Shown here piece after piece: positions 17,750 through 26,211 of a DNA stretch of 64,000 bases. This stretch comes from Sphingorhabdus sp. 109 (GTDB taxonomy: Bacteria; Pseudomonadota; Alphaproteobacteria; Sphingomonadales; Sphingomonadaceae). Location: NCBI RefSeq assembly GCF_902506555.1, contig NZ_LR732707.1, positions 2,999,290 through 3,063,289 of the forward strand, written 5' to 3'. The position numbers and the translations under genes were made by a program. Numbering within the stretch: the first letter of the stretch is position 1; every line of letters begins with the position of its first letter. The notes under the pieces were generated by a model. It was not told where the DNA came from and searched no databases. It worked only from the letters and a program-made list of their open reading frames with translations.

Positions 17750-18961
17750 TCAGTCGTCGTTGGCGGGCATGTTCAGTGCTCCGCGTATTTCGTCATTGTC
17801 CGCACCCAGAGTCGGCGGATCGGCGTAGATATTGGCCGGGCTGGCGGAATAGTGCACCGGATGTTTGATCGTTCTATATTTGCCGATCTTCTCGCCTTCG
17901 CGTTCCTGCCAGAAACCGACCTGCTGGAGATGCGGATCGGTCAGTACATCTTCCATCTTGTTATAGCGCATCGCCGGAATATTATGTTCGTCGAGCAGCG
18001 GCAGCCATTCCTCCGTAGTCTTGGTCGCGGCAATCTCCTCGATCAGGGCATAAAGCGCGGTGATATTCTTGGTTCGCTGCGAATAGTCGGAAAAGCGGGG
18101 TTCGTCAAAGACCCCGGGCTTGCCGCCCAGCTCGAAAAATTTCCGCCATTGCGCATCATTATAGGGCACCAGACCGATGTAGCCGTCCTTGGTCGGATAG
18201 GGTTTGCGGTTGGCGTTGATCGATCGTGTATAGGCCAGCTTGCCATTGCCCGGAATGAAGGTCTCGCCCCACAGATTCTCGACCATGTTGAACCAGGTGA
18301 AGGCTTCGTACATCGGTACCTGGACAAATTGTCCCTCGCCGGTCTTCTCCTTGTGATACATCGCCGCGAGCGTGGCATTGACCGCGAACAGGCCGATCGT
18401 CTTGTCGGCGACCAGTGACGGCATGTAGAGCGGCCGCCCGCTGTCGCCGCGCATCTCGAACAGGCTGGCGAAGCCGGAGGCGCACTGGATCAGATCGTCA
18501 TAGGCCTGGCGCTTTTCATATTCGCCGCCCTTGCCGAAGCCGGCGCAATGGACATAGACGATGCCGGGGTTGATCGCCTTGACGCTTTCATAGTCGAGGC
18601 CGAGCCGTTCCATGCCGGCTAGCCGGACATTGTGGAAAAACACATCGGCATGTTTCAGCAGCTCGAGGATGACGGCCTTATCGTCTTCATTCTTGCCGTT
18701 GAGCGTGACCGATTTCTTGTTGCGATTGAGCGAGGTGAAGATCGGGCCGAGGTCACCGGTCGGATTGTCACCGGCATGGCGCATCATGTCGCCGCCGAAT
18801 TTGCCTTCGCCATTTTCAATCTTGATGACGTCGGCGCCCATGTCGGCAAAATTGAGAGTGGCAAAAGGACCAAGGACGACGGTAGACATGTCGACGATTT
18901 TCAAGCCCTTCAGGGGGCCTGTCGGTTCCGTGTCCCATTTAAGTTCCGGCCAGCCGCTCAT
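17750..18961 (-). CDS. CaiB/BaiF family (class III) CoA-transferase
   Basis: A 403-residue class III CoA-transferase that would move CoA between acyl groups, or act as a racemase of a 2-methylacyl-CoA. The signature GLKIVDMSTVVLGPFA is near residue 19, ADMGADVIKIEN near 39, and the catalytic Asp is in RQAYDDLIQ (155 or 156). It is the first gene of the five-gene minus-strand operon and starts behind GGAGAA. Because it precedes paired dehydrogenases it may activate or epimerise the acid that they use. Confidence 0.88.
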   Translation of the reverse strand: MSGWPELKWDTEPTGPLKGLKIVDMSTVVLGPFATLNFADMGADVIKIENGEGKFGGDMMRHAGDNPTGDLGPIFTSLNRNKKSVTLNGKNEDDKAVILELLKHADVFFHNVRLAGMERLGLDYESVKAINPGIVYVHCAGFGKGGEYEKRQAYDDLIQCASGFASLFEMRGDSGRPLYMPSLVADKTIGLFAVNATLAAMYHKEKTGEGQFVQVPMYEAFTWFNMVENLWGETFIPGNGKLAYTRSINANRKPYPTKDGYIGLVPYNDAQWRKFFELGGKPGVFDEPRFSDYSQRTKNITALYALIEEIAATKTTEEWLPLLDEHNIPAMRYNKMEDVLTDPHLQQVGFWQEREGEKIGKYRTIKHPVHYSASPANIYADPPTLGADNDEIRGALNMPANDD

Positions 18962-18986
18962 TCAATATTCTCCATTTTAGCTAGTG

Positions 18987-19012
18987 CATGATTACAGCAT
19001 GCTGTTATCATG
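18987..19012. promoter_or_regulatory. 26-bp palindrome in the divergent promoter, putative operator
   Basis: CATGATTACAGCATGCTGTTATCATG is self-complementary apart from one mismatched pair. It is cited here in pieces: arms CATGATTACAGCA and TGCTGTTATCATG. It lies between the divergent CoA-transferase operon and the thiolase-like gene, in the right place to control both. Confidence 0.6.
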
Positions 19013-19052
19013 TTTAATCGATTGATGAACTGTTTATTTTGAGGGAATTAGG

Positions 19053-20576
19053 ATGGAATTGGCAGATCCCAAGGCACCGGTACTAATCGGTGTCGGCGAG
19101 GCAAGCGGCGCAAAACTGAAGCAATCGCAAGGGCTTGAATGGCCCTCGACGGTTGACCTTGCCTCGGCGGCGGTGAAGCAGGCGCTGGCCGACAGCGGTG
19201 CCGGAGAAAAACTGGCGGCGTCGATTGACTGCCTGCTCTCGATTCGCCTTTTCCACGACAGCGGTCTGCCGCATGATTGCGGCTCGCCGGAAAATCTCCC
19301 CGAAGCGGTGGCCACGGCCTCTGGCCTCGATCCCGAACATCTGCTCTATGGCGATGTCGGGGGGCAGAGTCCGCAGAAGCATCTCAACAAGCTCGCGGCC
19401 CAAGTCCATGCCGGCGAATATAAGGCGGTGGTCCTGTCCAGCGCCGAGAATATGGGCACCGTCAAACGGGCGCGGCGCAGCGGTCATGAGCTGGACTGGA
19501 ACCAGCCGGCGACCCGCGACATGACCGATCTGATCACCCAGGAAGACAAGATGCTGACCGCCTATGAATGGCGGCAGGGGATTATCAACATGCCAATGGC
19601 CTACGGCATTGTCGAAAATGCCCGGCGTGCGCGGATTGGCATGGATCGCGACAGCTATGCGAAAGACATGGCCAAATTGTGGGCAGCTTTTGCTGGCGTA
19701 TCGCTGACCCGCGAGCATGCGCAATTTGCCCGCGACTGGACGGCGGAAGAATTGCTCGCCGACGATCATGGCAATTATCGGCTCAACGACCCCTATCGCC
19801 GCTGGATGGTGGCGCAGGATGCGGTCGAACTGGGCGCGGCGGTGATCCTGACCACGGCGGGCCATGCCGCGGCACTGGGCATATCCGAAGACAAGATGAT
19901 CTATCTGCACAGTGGCGCCGACGCGAGCGTGCCGCTGATGAGCCTGCAGGATGATCTGTCGGTGTCCCCGGCGATGCAGGTGGCTTTCCCGAAAGCGCTG
20001 GAACTGGCGGAAGTGGATGCTGCGGATCTCGGCCCGATTGACATATATAGCTGTTTCCCGGTGGCGGTTTCGCTGGCGATGGACGCGCTGGGATCACCCG
20101 ACAGGTCGCTGTCTTCCTACACCCTGACTGGCGGGCTCAGTTTCTTTGGCGGACCGGGCAACAGCTACAGCGCCCATGGCATTGTCGCGCTGGTCCAGGC
20201 GCTGCGCAAGGACGGCAGCAAGCCGGGCATGATCTCCGCCAATGGCGGCGTGATCAACAAGGAATCGGTGGGCATCTACGCCGCTCAGCCGGTGGCTGGC
20301 GGCTGGTCGCCCGACCGGATCGCCGAACCCGTGCGCATCCCGAAGCCGGATCATGTCAAGCCGGACCATTTCTTCAGCGGCAAGGCGGTGATCAAAAGCT
20401 ACGTCATGCCTTATGGCAAAGCCAGCCGCGGCGCGGCGAGCCTGTGGCTGGAGGACGAGCTGGGCCTGCCCGCCATCGGCGTCCTGCCCGATGCACCGGA
20501 AGACACTGACCTGATCGGCCTGGCGGTCGATGTGGTTACCGCTGACGAACGCAATATCGCCAAGCTCAGCGGATAG
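19053..20576 (+). CDS. Thiolase-superfamily protein, SCP-x/acetyl-CoA acetyltransferase-like
   Basis: A 507-residue thiolase-like protein. The C-terminal motifs IDIYSCFPVAVSLAMDALG and TLTGGLSFFGGPGNSYSAHGI match the SCP-2 thiolase-like group used for branched or steroid acyl-CoAs. The nucleophile position typical of thiolases has no Cys (GDVGGQSPQKHLNKLA), so this may be a non-classical lyase or need a partner. About 100 extra C-terminal residues (after about 405) resemble the TerC-like extension of such proteins. The start follows GAGGGAATTAGG. It is divergent from the CoA-transferase operon. Confidence 0.8.
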   Translation: MELADPKAPVLIGVGEASGAKLKQSQGLEWPSTVDLASAAVKQALADSGAGEKLAASIDCLLSIRLFHDSGLPHDCGSPENLPEAVATASGLDPEHLLYGDVGGQSPQKHLNKLAAQVHAGEYKAVVLSSAENMGTVKRARRSGHELDWNQPATRDMTDLITQEDKMLTAYEWRQGIINMPMAYGIVENARRARIGMDRDSYAKDMAKLWAAFAGVSLTREHAQFARDWTAEELLADDHGNYRLNDPYRRWMVAQDAVELGAAVILTTAGHAAALGISEDKMIYLHSGADASVPLMSLQDDLSVSPAMQVAFPKALELAEVDAADLGPIDIYSCFPVAVSLAMDALGSPDRSLSSYTLTGGLSFFGGPGNSYSAHGIVALVQALRKDGSKPGMISANGGVINKESVGIYAAQPVAGGWSPDRIAEPVRIPKPDHVKPDHFFSGKAVIKSYVMPYGKASRGAASLWLEDELGLPAIGVLPDAPEDTDLIGLAVDVVTADERNIAKLSG

Positions 20577-21600
20577 TCTCGATATCCAACAGTTCCATCT
20601 GCGGCGTCCAATAGCCGTCCCGGCAGGGTTCGTCCTTCGCCAGATCGGTTGACAGATATTTGCTGTTACTGTCGGCGAAAATGGTCGCCACCGCCTTGCG
20701 CGTGCCGTCGGCGGCGGCCGGCTGCTCCAGTGCGAGGCGGATGGCGGCGACCAGATTGATGCCGCTGGAAATGCCGACGCCGAGACCGAACTGGCGGAGC
20801 AGCTGCTGCGCCATCAGGATCGCGTCGCCGTCGTGCACGCCGATCACGCCGTCCAGTTCGGACAGGTCGAGAAGGGCGGGGATGAATTCGTCCGACAGGC
20901 CCTGCACCCGGTGCTGGCCGCATTTGTGACCGACCGACAGGGTGGGGGATTCCAGCGGTTCGACCGGGTGCACGCGGATGCCGGCATCGCGGTCCTTGAG
21001 ATAGCGGCCGATCCCCATCACCGTGCCGCCGGTGCCGACGCCGGCGACAAAGCCACCCAGAGCGGCGCCGTCGGTCGCAACCTGTCGCCATATTTCGGGG
21101 CCGGTGCCCTGCGCATGTTCGTCGGCATTGACCGGGTTGGAAAACTGGCGCGGCAGATAGGCACCCTGCCGTGCGCAATGTTCGGCGGCGGTCATGCAGC
21201 CAAGAAAGCCGCCATCCGAGCGCGAGACCAGCCGGACGTCGGCGCCATATACGGCGAGCAGGGCGCCGCGCTCGGCGCTGACCCAGTCGGGCATGAAGAT
21301 GGTAACCGGGTGGCCGAGCGCGCTGCCAATAGCGGCAAAGGATATCCCGCTATTGCCGCTGGTTGCCTCGACAATTGTCTGGCCGGGCTGCAGATCGCCG
21401 CGCCGGATCGCATCCTGCAGGATCGCCAGTGCCATGCGGTCCTTGATACTGCCGGAGAGATTGTACATTTCCGCCTTGGCATAGACGGTGACCTCCTGTC
21501 CCTGATATCGCGCCAGGATCTTGATCATCGGCGTATTGCCGATCAGCGCCGATAGCGACTGCAACTTGTCTCCGCGTTCCCGGTCTACAATATCCAGCAT
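20566..21600 (-). CDS. PLP-dependent cysteine synthase family protein
   Basis: A 344-residue fold-type II PLP enzyme. The lysine is in SGSIKDRM (about K53), the substrate loop is EATSGNSGIS, the phosphate-binding loop is GVGTGGTVMGIGRYL, and ESPTLSVGHKCGQHRVQGLSDEFIP resembles the cysteine synthase core. It could make cysteine from O-acetylserine or break it down. Its 3' end overlaps the thiolase-like gene by 11 bases (convergent). The ATG at 21600 follows AGAGGAA; an ATG at 21627 does not. A divergent Lrp regulator suggests amino-acid-responsive control. Confidence 0.82.
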   Translation of the reverse strand: MLDIVDRERGDKLQSLSALIGNTPMIKILARYQGQEVTVYAKAEMYNLSGSIKDRMALAILQDAIRRGDLQPGQTIVEATSGNSGISFAAIGSALGHPVTIFMPDWVSAERGALLAVYGADVRLVSRSDGGFLGCMTAAEHCARQGAYLPRQFSNPVNADEHAQGTGPEIWRQVATDGAALGGFVAGVGTGGTVMGIGRYLKDRDAGIRVHPVEPLESPTLSVGHKCGQHRVQGLSDEFIPALLDLSELDGVIGVHDGDAILMAQQLLRQFGLGVGISSGINLVAAIRLALEQPAAADGTRKAVATIFADSNSKYLSTDLAKDEPCRDGYWTPQMELLDIETIR

Positions 21601-21636
21601 GGCCAATTCCTCTCTGTTGATCTGCATGGATCATGG

Positions 21637-21660
21637 TGATGCTGATGCTGATGCTGATGC
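21637..21660. repeat. Four tandem copies of TGATGC
   Basis: A perfect hexanucleotide tandem repeat (4 units, 24 bases) in the 118-base divergent region between the cysteine-synthase-like gene and lrp. It lies in the presumed leader of the former. Copy number could vary by slippage. Confidence 0.8.
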
Positions 21661-21718
21661 GGAAAATCCTTGTCATTATTTGATGGCCTTGCGATAATAA
21701 TGTGATAATATTCCGGAT

Positions 21719-22189
21719 ATGAGACAGAAGATAAAAAATATTGATGATAATGACCGGAATATCCTGAAAGCCTTGCAGCGGGACGCCAGCCTGTCGCTGG
21801 AAAATCTCGCGGCGCAGCTCAGCCTCTCGACCAATGCCTGCTGGCGGCGGATCAAGCGGATGGAGGCGGACGGTATCATCGCCCGCCGGGTGGCGATCGT
21901 CGATCCGGAAGCGGTCGGCCTGAACATGACCGTGTTTGTCGCCGTGCGGACCAGCGACCATAGCGACCAATGGCTGACAAAATTTGCCGCGGCTGCCTCT
22001 TCAATCGAGGAAGTGGTCGAATTCTACCGGATGGCCGGCGAGGTCGACTATATGCTCAAACTGCTGGTCCGCGACGTCGCTGACTATGACCGGGTCTACA
22101 AGAAACTGATCAAGGCGGTGCCGCTGTCCGATGTGTCGGCGAGCTTCGCGATGGAGCGGATCAAATACGAGACGGCGGTGCCGATTTGA
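21719..22189 (+). CDS. Lrp/AsnC family transcriptional regulator
   Basis: A 156-residue feast/famine regulator. The HTH is about residues 10-60 (DDNDRNILKALQRDASLSLENLAAQLSLSTNACWRRIKRME), followed by a RAM ligand domain (VGLNMTVFVAV through RIKYETAVPI) of full length. It is divergent from the PLP enzyme, the usual arrangement for a local Lrp regulator and its target; the ligand would be an amino acid. Confidence 0.9.
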   Translation: MRQKIKNIDDNDRNILKALQRDASLSLENLAAQLSLSTNACWRRIKRMEADGIIARRVAIVDPEAVGLNMTVFVAVRTSDHSDQWLTKFAAAASSIEEVVEFYRMAGEVDYMLKLLVRDVADYDRVYKKLIKAVPLSDVSASFAMERIKYETAVPI

Positions 22190-22311
22190 GAGTGTTTTTG
22201 CTACGTCGTTTAAATGTCTTCCCATTCATTCCCTTGGTTGGGGTGGTCATATTTTTGGGGGTGGCCGGCATCCTAACCCATGCGTAATGTAGAGCAGACA
22301 GGGAGGCGGAT

Positions 22312-23004
22312 ATTTCAAGCATCACCATCATCGGTCCGTCCATTTCCCCTTTTGTAACAAAGGTGAAAGCCGCGACGGCCTACAAGCGACTGCCGTTCAA
22401 ACATCGGGAATATGTCGGTATTGCCGAACTCAGAAAACTGAACCCGCAAACCGGCAAAGTCCCTATCGCCCTGTTTGGAACGGATGTCCTGTTTGATTCC
22501 AGCCTGATCTTGCGCCGGCTGGACGCACAGCAGCCATCACCCCCTTTGATCGCAGAGGATCCCGCGACCGCAGCCCGGCAATATCTGCTGGAAGATTGGA
22601 GCGATGAATCGCTTTACTGGTATGTTCAGGCGCTGCGCTGGAGCGACAAGAACGAGCCGCGTACGCTTGCGGAAAACCGCAAATTCGTGCCCGCCCCGCT
22701 TCGCCTGTTCGCGAAACCCATTTTGCGGCGTCTGGTCGGCAAACAACCTCAGGCGCAAGGGCTGGGGCGACTGCCAGAGGAAATGCTGATTGCCGAGCTC
22801 GCGCTGCGGCTGGGCAATCTTGTAACATTGCTCGCGCGAGATCCGTTTTTCCATGCAGATAGGCCCAGCGTCGCGGATTTTGCGATTTACGGCGTCAGCA
22901 CCACCGGGTTTTCCGGCGCGACTCCCGAATTTGCCGAGGCCTTTGCAAGCCGGCCCGCCCTGGTGGAGTGGCGCTCGAGAATGGACGCGGCAATCAGCGG
23001 CTAG
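22312..23004 (+). CDS. Glutathione S-transferase family protein with a non-canonical start
   Basis: A GST whose N-terminal thioredoxin-like domain (IIGPSISPFVTKVKAATAYKRLP) is only complete if translation begins at the ATT at 22312, five bases after GGGAGG at 22301-22306. The first conventional start, a GTG at 22363, would delete the first beta strand and the active-site turn; in that case the protein is 213 residues. A helical C-terminal domain follows (SVADFAIYGVSTTG near residue 185). Either a rare AUU start or a mutated ATG in a decaying gene would explain it. Confidence 0.65.
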   Translation: MSSITIIGPSISPFVTKVKAATAYKRLPFKHREYVGIAELRKLNPQTGKVPIALFGTDVLFDSSLILRRLDAQQPSPPLIAEDPATAARQYLLEDWSDESLYWYVQALRWSDKNEPRTLAENRKFVPAPLRLFAKPILRRLVGKQPQAQGLGRLPEEMLIAELALRLGNLVTLLARDPFFHADRPSVADFAIYGVSTTGFSGATPEFAEAFASRPALVEWRSRMDAAISG

Positions 23005-23051
23005 ACCCGGGTTGTGATCGTCCGTTTCGGGACTTAGCGGTCGGCAAAACC

Positions 23052-23084
23052 AACCCCGTCAAACCGCCACAACATCCTGCCGGA
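23052..23084. repeat. Copy 1 of a 33-bp direct repeat flanking the APC permease
   Basis: This 33-base stretch (AACCCCGTCAAACCGCCACA and onward to TCCTGCCGGA) matches 31 of 33 bases at 24513-24545. The second copy is the 3' end of the FAH-family gene including its stop codon; this copy sits 48 bases after the GST stop and is not coding. Confidence 0.8.
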
Positions 23085-23117
23085 ACCCCTCGATCCAATA
23101 AATTTCTTTGTAAAAAG

Positions 23118-23160
23118 CAAGTTACATGCAAGTCTCTGTCCGGGGGGGACAAGTTACATG
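23118..23160 (+). promoter_or_regulatory. Repeated CAAGTTACATG in the APC permease leader
   Basis: CAAGTTACATG occurs at 23118-23128 and again at 23150-23160, where its ATG is the permease start codon. The 21 bases between contain a G7 run. The upstream copy could be a decoy start or leader signal. Confidence 0.4.
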
Positions 23161-24450
23161 GCCAAATTGGAAAGACCATTCGGTGTCTGGACGGCGACCG
23201 CGATGGTCGTGGGGACGATGATTGGTGCGGGTATTTTTGTTCTGCCTGGACAGCTTGCGCCGCTTGGCTGGACCGGTGCGGTCAGCTGGATCGTCGGCGG
23301 CATGGGCGTACTGGCTATTGCCCGCATCATCGCCGATCTCACGATCCAGCGATGCCAGGAGCCTAGCATATTGACGATCTGTGGTGACATTCTCGGGCTG
23401 CTTCCGGGGCGGGTGATCGCCTGGAGCTACTGGGTTTCCCTGATCGGCAGCGCCGCGGTGGTCGCCATGGCCGGTGCCGCCTATCTGCTGCATCTGTTCC
23501 CGTCGCTTCCCCACGGCCCCCTGGAGCAAGCGATCGGCGGAACGGCAATTGTTGCCGCATTGACCACGATCAATATCCGCGGCGTGCGCAGCGCCGGCAA
23601 TTTTCAGGTGACCGCCACGTTGCTCAAGCTCGTACCGCTCGTCGTTGTCATTGCAATCGTCGCGTGGCTCGCCGTGAGCGCGCCGGCGACCTATAGCCAG
23701 GCGCCGCTGGCTCCCTTTTCGGCGGCGTCGCTGACGCCGGCGCTGGCGATCACATTTTTCGCCCTGCTCGGCTTCGAATCCGCGGGCCTGGTGGCGGAAC
23801 GGGTGCGCGACCCGGCTCGCAACGTCGTGCGTGGCACATTACTCGGTCTCGCGCTGGTGCTTGTCATCTATATGATCGTGAGCACCGGTATCATGATGGC
23901 AAGCCCGGCGGACGAACTGTCTGCCAGCTCCGCCCCGATCGCCTATTTTGTCACGCGTTTTCTGGGACCGTGGGCGGGAAATGCCGTGGCATTATTCGCC
24001 GCGATCTCCGCGATCGGTTGTATCAACGGCATCATCCTGTTCATGGGCGAGCTCCCGCTGGGCATGGTCCGCGATGGCCAGCTGCCCGACTATATGGCGC
24101 CGGCCAACCGCCACGACGTGGCGGCGCGACCCTTGCTGCTGGGTAGCCTGCTGGCGATTATACTGATGCTCGGGAGCGCGACAGGCATCGGCGAGAGAGT
24201 GCTGGACTTCCTGCTGCGGCTGACGACCGCTTCGGCGATCTGGTTCTATGCCGCCATTTGCATTGCCGCTCTGGTGGCGCATGTTCAGCGCACCCTGGCG
24301 GTGGTTGGCCTCGGCTTCTGCTGTTGGGTGCTCTACGGAACTGGTTTGGAAGCGGGCGGTCTCGGCATCCTGCTGATTCTGGTCGCGGCGCCGCTGCATT
24401 TCCTGATCGGAGGACGGACGCGTGCCCGCGGGACGGCTCCTGCGGGCTGA
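23158..24450 (+). CDS. APC family amino acid permease
   Basis: A 430-residue inner-membrane transporter of the amino acid/polyamine/organocation superfamily with about 12 membrane segments. The first helix carries the substrate motif VVGTMIGAGIFVLP (near residues 17-30), as in AdiC-type antiporters. FFALLGFESAGLVAERVRDP near 200-220 is the other family mark. It sits between two copies of a 33-bp repeat, one being the end of the neighbouring FAH-family gene. The natural substrate cannot be read from sequence; tyrosine or another amino acid would fit the context. Confidence 0.88.
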   Translation: MAKLERPFGVWTATAMVVGTMIGAGIFVLPGQLAPLGWTGAVSWIVGGMGVLAIARIIADLTIQRCQEPSILTICGDILGLLPGRVIAWSYWVSLIGSAAVVAMAGAAYLLHLFPSLPHGPLEQAIGGTAIVAALTTINIRGVRSAGNFQVTATLLKLVPLVVVIAIVAWLAVSAPATYSQAPLAPFSAASLTPALAITFFALLGFESAGLVAERVRDPARNVVRGTLLGLALVLVIYMIVSTGIMMASPADELSASSAPIAYFVTRFLGPWAGNAVALFAAISAIGCINGIILFMGELPLGMVRDGQLPDYMAPANRHDVAARPLLLGSLLAIILMLGSATGIGERVLDFLLRLTTASAIWFYAAICIAALVAHVQRTLAVVGLGFCCWVLYGTGLEAGGLGILLILVAAPLHFLIGGRTRARGTAPAG

Positions 24451-24512
24451 ATGCCGGGCAGGGCTTATGCCTCCAGCGCTTTCTCCACCTTCTGCATTAT
24501 CTGCGGAGATTA

Positions 24513-24545
24513 AACCCCATCAAACCGCCACAACCTCCTGCCGGA
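24513..24545. repeat. Copy 2 of a 33-bp direct repeat, at the 3' end of the FAH-family gene
   Basis: Overlaps the last codons and stop of the FAH-family hydrolase. See copy 1 at 23052-23084; two substitutions separate them. Confidence 0.8.
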
Positions 24546-25530
24546 TCGCGCCAAAGATCGAATGGCCGTTTGCATCCAGCATCTGGATTTTCACCGTGTC
24601 CCCAGCGCTCATGAACGGGGTCTTCGCCTCGCCGTCGTTGATCGTTTCGATCATCCGGATTTCGGCGATACAGCTATAGCCCAGGCCGCCTTCGCTGACC
24701 GGCTTGCCGGGATCGCCGTCGGGGCCCTGGTTGGAGACGGTGCCGGAACCGATGATCGTGCCGGCGCACAGGGGGCGGGTCTTGGCGGCATGGGCGACCA
24801 GATCGGCGAGGCTGAAGGTCGCGTCCTTGCCGGCATTGGCGCGGCCGAAGGGCTCGCGGTTATAGTCGACCTGCAGCGGCAGGTGGATGACCGAGCCCTT
24901 CCAAGCGTCGCCCAGTTCGTCTGGGGTCACGCAGACCGGGGAGAAAGCCGATGGCGGTTTCGACTGGAAAAAGCCGAAGCCCTTGGCCAATTCGCCGGGG
25001 ATCAGGCCGCGCAGGCTGACGTCATTGCACAGCATGACCAGCTTGATATGGTCGGCGGCTTCCTCGCTGCTGACGCCGGGTGGCACATCATCGGTGATGA
25101 CCGCGACTTCGCCTTCCATGTCACAGCCCCATTTGGGGTCGCCGAGCGGGATATCGTCGCGCGGGCCGAGGAAGGCGTCGCTGCCGCCCTGATACATCAG
25201 GGGATCTGTATAGAAGCTCTCCGGCACTTCGGCGCCGCGGGCTTTGCGGACCAGTTCGACATGATTGATATAGGCGCTGCCGTCGGCCCATTGATAGGCG
25301 CGGGGCAGCGGGGATTCGGCGAGCCGCTCGTGAAAGCGCTCGCAGGGTACGGTTTCATGTTCGACGTCGCGGTAGAGCGCTTCCAGCTTCGGCGCGCATT
25401 GTTCCCAGTCGTCGAGCGCCGCCTGCAGGGTCGGCGCGATATTGCTCGCTTCGCAGCAGCGGGTGAGGTCTTTCGAGACCACGACCAGACGGCCGTCGCG
25501 GGTGTCATTTTTCAGGGTAGCGAGTTTCAT
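24520..25530 (-). CDS. Fumarylacetoacetate hydrolase family protein
   Basis: A 336-residue FAH-superfamily hydrolase, likely the final carbon-carbon cleavage of tyrosine breakdown given its neighbours. The metal ligands are in WGCDMEGEVAVIT (near 138-150) and the segment LVMLCNDVSLRGLIP; the C-terminal barrel has GTIIGSGTVSNQG and GYSCIAEIR. The start at 25530 has GAAGGA; further upstream the frame enters a palindromic repeat. Homogentisate dioxygenase, needed for the same route, is not in this window. Confidence 0.87.
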   Translation of the reverse strand: MKLATLKNDTRDGRLVVVSKDLTRCCEASNIAPTLQAALDDWEQCAPKLEALYRDVEHETVPCERFHERLAESPLPRAYQWADGSAYINHVELVRKARGAEVPESFYTDPLMYQGGSDAFLGPRDDIPLGDPKWGCDMEGEVAVITDDVPPGVSSEEAADHIKLVMLCNDVSLRGLIPGELAKGFGFFQSKPPSAFSPVCVTPDELGDAWKGSVIHLPLQVDYNREPFGRANAGKDATFSLADLVAHAAKTRPLCAGTIIGSGTVSNQGPDGDPGKPVSEGGLGYSCIAEIRMIETINDGEAKTPFMSAGDTVKIQMLDANGHSIFGAIRQEVVAV

Positions 25531-25550
25531 GTGCGTTCCTTCATCCTGCT

Positions 25551-25640
25551 CCGTTCCCCCGCGAAGGCGGGGGCCCATCTCTCACCATTGCCTCTAGCGG
25601 AAACTTCGGGAGATGGACTCCTGCCTACGCAGGAGCACGG
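25551..25640. repeat. Compound palindromic repeat between fahA-like and VOC genes
   Basis: Three nested inverted repeats: CCCCCGC-GAAG-GCGGGGG, the wide pair CCCATCTC/GGAGATGG, and CTCCTGC-CTAC-GCAGGAG. It is non-coding and of a type common between genes in sphingomonads. Confidence 0.75.
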
Positions 25641-25659
25641 CATTGTTCAATGCGAAAAC

Positions 25660-26211
25660 CTAATGCTCGTCGCGCACCTTTGCGTGCAGCCAGGCGGCAT
25701 GTTGCGGTGCCTTCTTCGTCCGGCTCCATTCCTCGAGCATGGCGGGGGCGACGCGGCGCAATTCGGCCATCTCTTCGTCCGTGCCGATATCGCAGGCCAG
25801 TTCCAGCCGGTGGCCGTTGGGATCGAAGAAATAGATCGACTTGAAAATCCCGTGATGGGTCGGGCCGAGCACTTCCAGCCCTTCGGCCTCTGCATTGGCC
25901 TTGGCCGCCATCAGGTCGTCGAGCGAACCCACCTTGAAGGCAATATGCTGGACCCACGCCGGTGTATTCTGGTCGCGGTCCATGTCTGGCTGCTCGGGCA
26001 GCTCGAAAAAGGCGAGGATATTGCCGCCGCCGGCATCGAGGAAGATGTGCATATAGGGGTCGTGCTCGCCGGTCGAGGGGACTTCATTTTCGGCAAAGGC
26101 AAGCTGGAATTCCATGCCCATCACGCGCTGGTAAAAATCGACTGTCTCTTTGGCGTCCTTGCAGCGATAGGCTACATGGTGGATGCCATTGATTTTTGGT
26201 GCGGCCATCAT
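25660..26211 (-). CDS. VOC family protein (glyoxalase/dioxygenase fold)
   Basis: A 183-residue vicinal-oxygen-chelate protein with one betaalphabetabetabeta pair: the metal His in [11 protein letters not shown] near residue 10, a second in [10 protein letters not shown] near 88, and a Glu in GHRLELACD near 138. It overlaps the HPPD stop by four bases (ATGA) and is therefore in the tyrosine operon. It could be a lyase or isomerase for a pathway intermediate, such as a maleylacetoacetate-type step, but this is inference. Confidence 0.85.
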   Translation of the reverse strand: MMAAPKINGIHHVAYRCKDAKETVDFYQRVMGMEFQLAFAENEVPSTGEHDPYMHIFLDAGGGNILAFFELPEQPDMDRDQNTPAWVQHIAFKVGSLDDLMAAKANAEAEGLEVLGPTHHGIFKSIYFFDPNGHRLELACDIGTDEEMAELRRVAPAMLEEWSRTKKAPQHAAWLHAKVRDEH

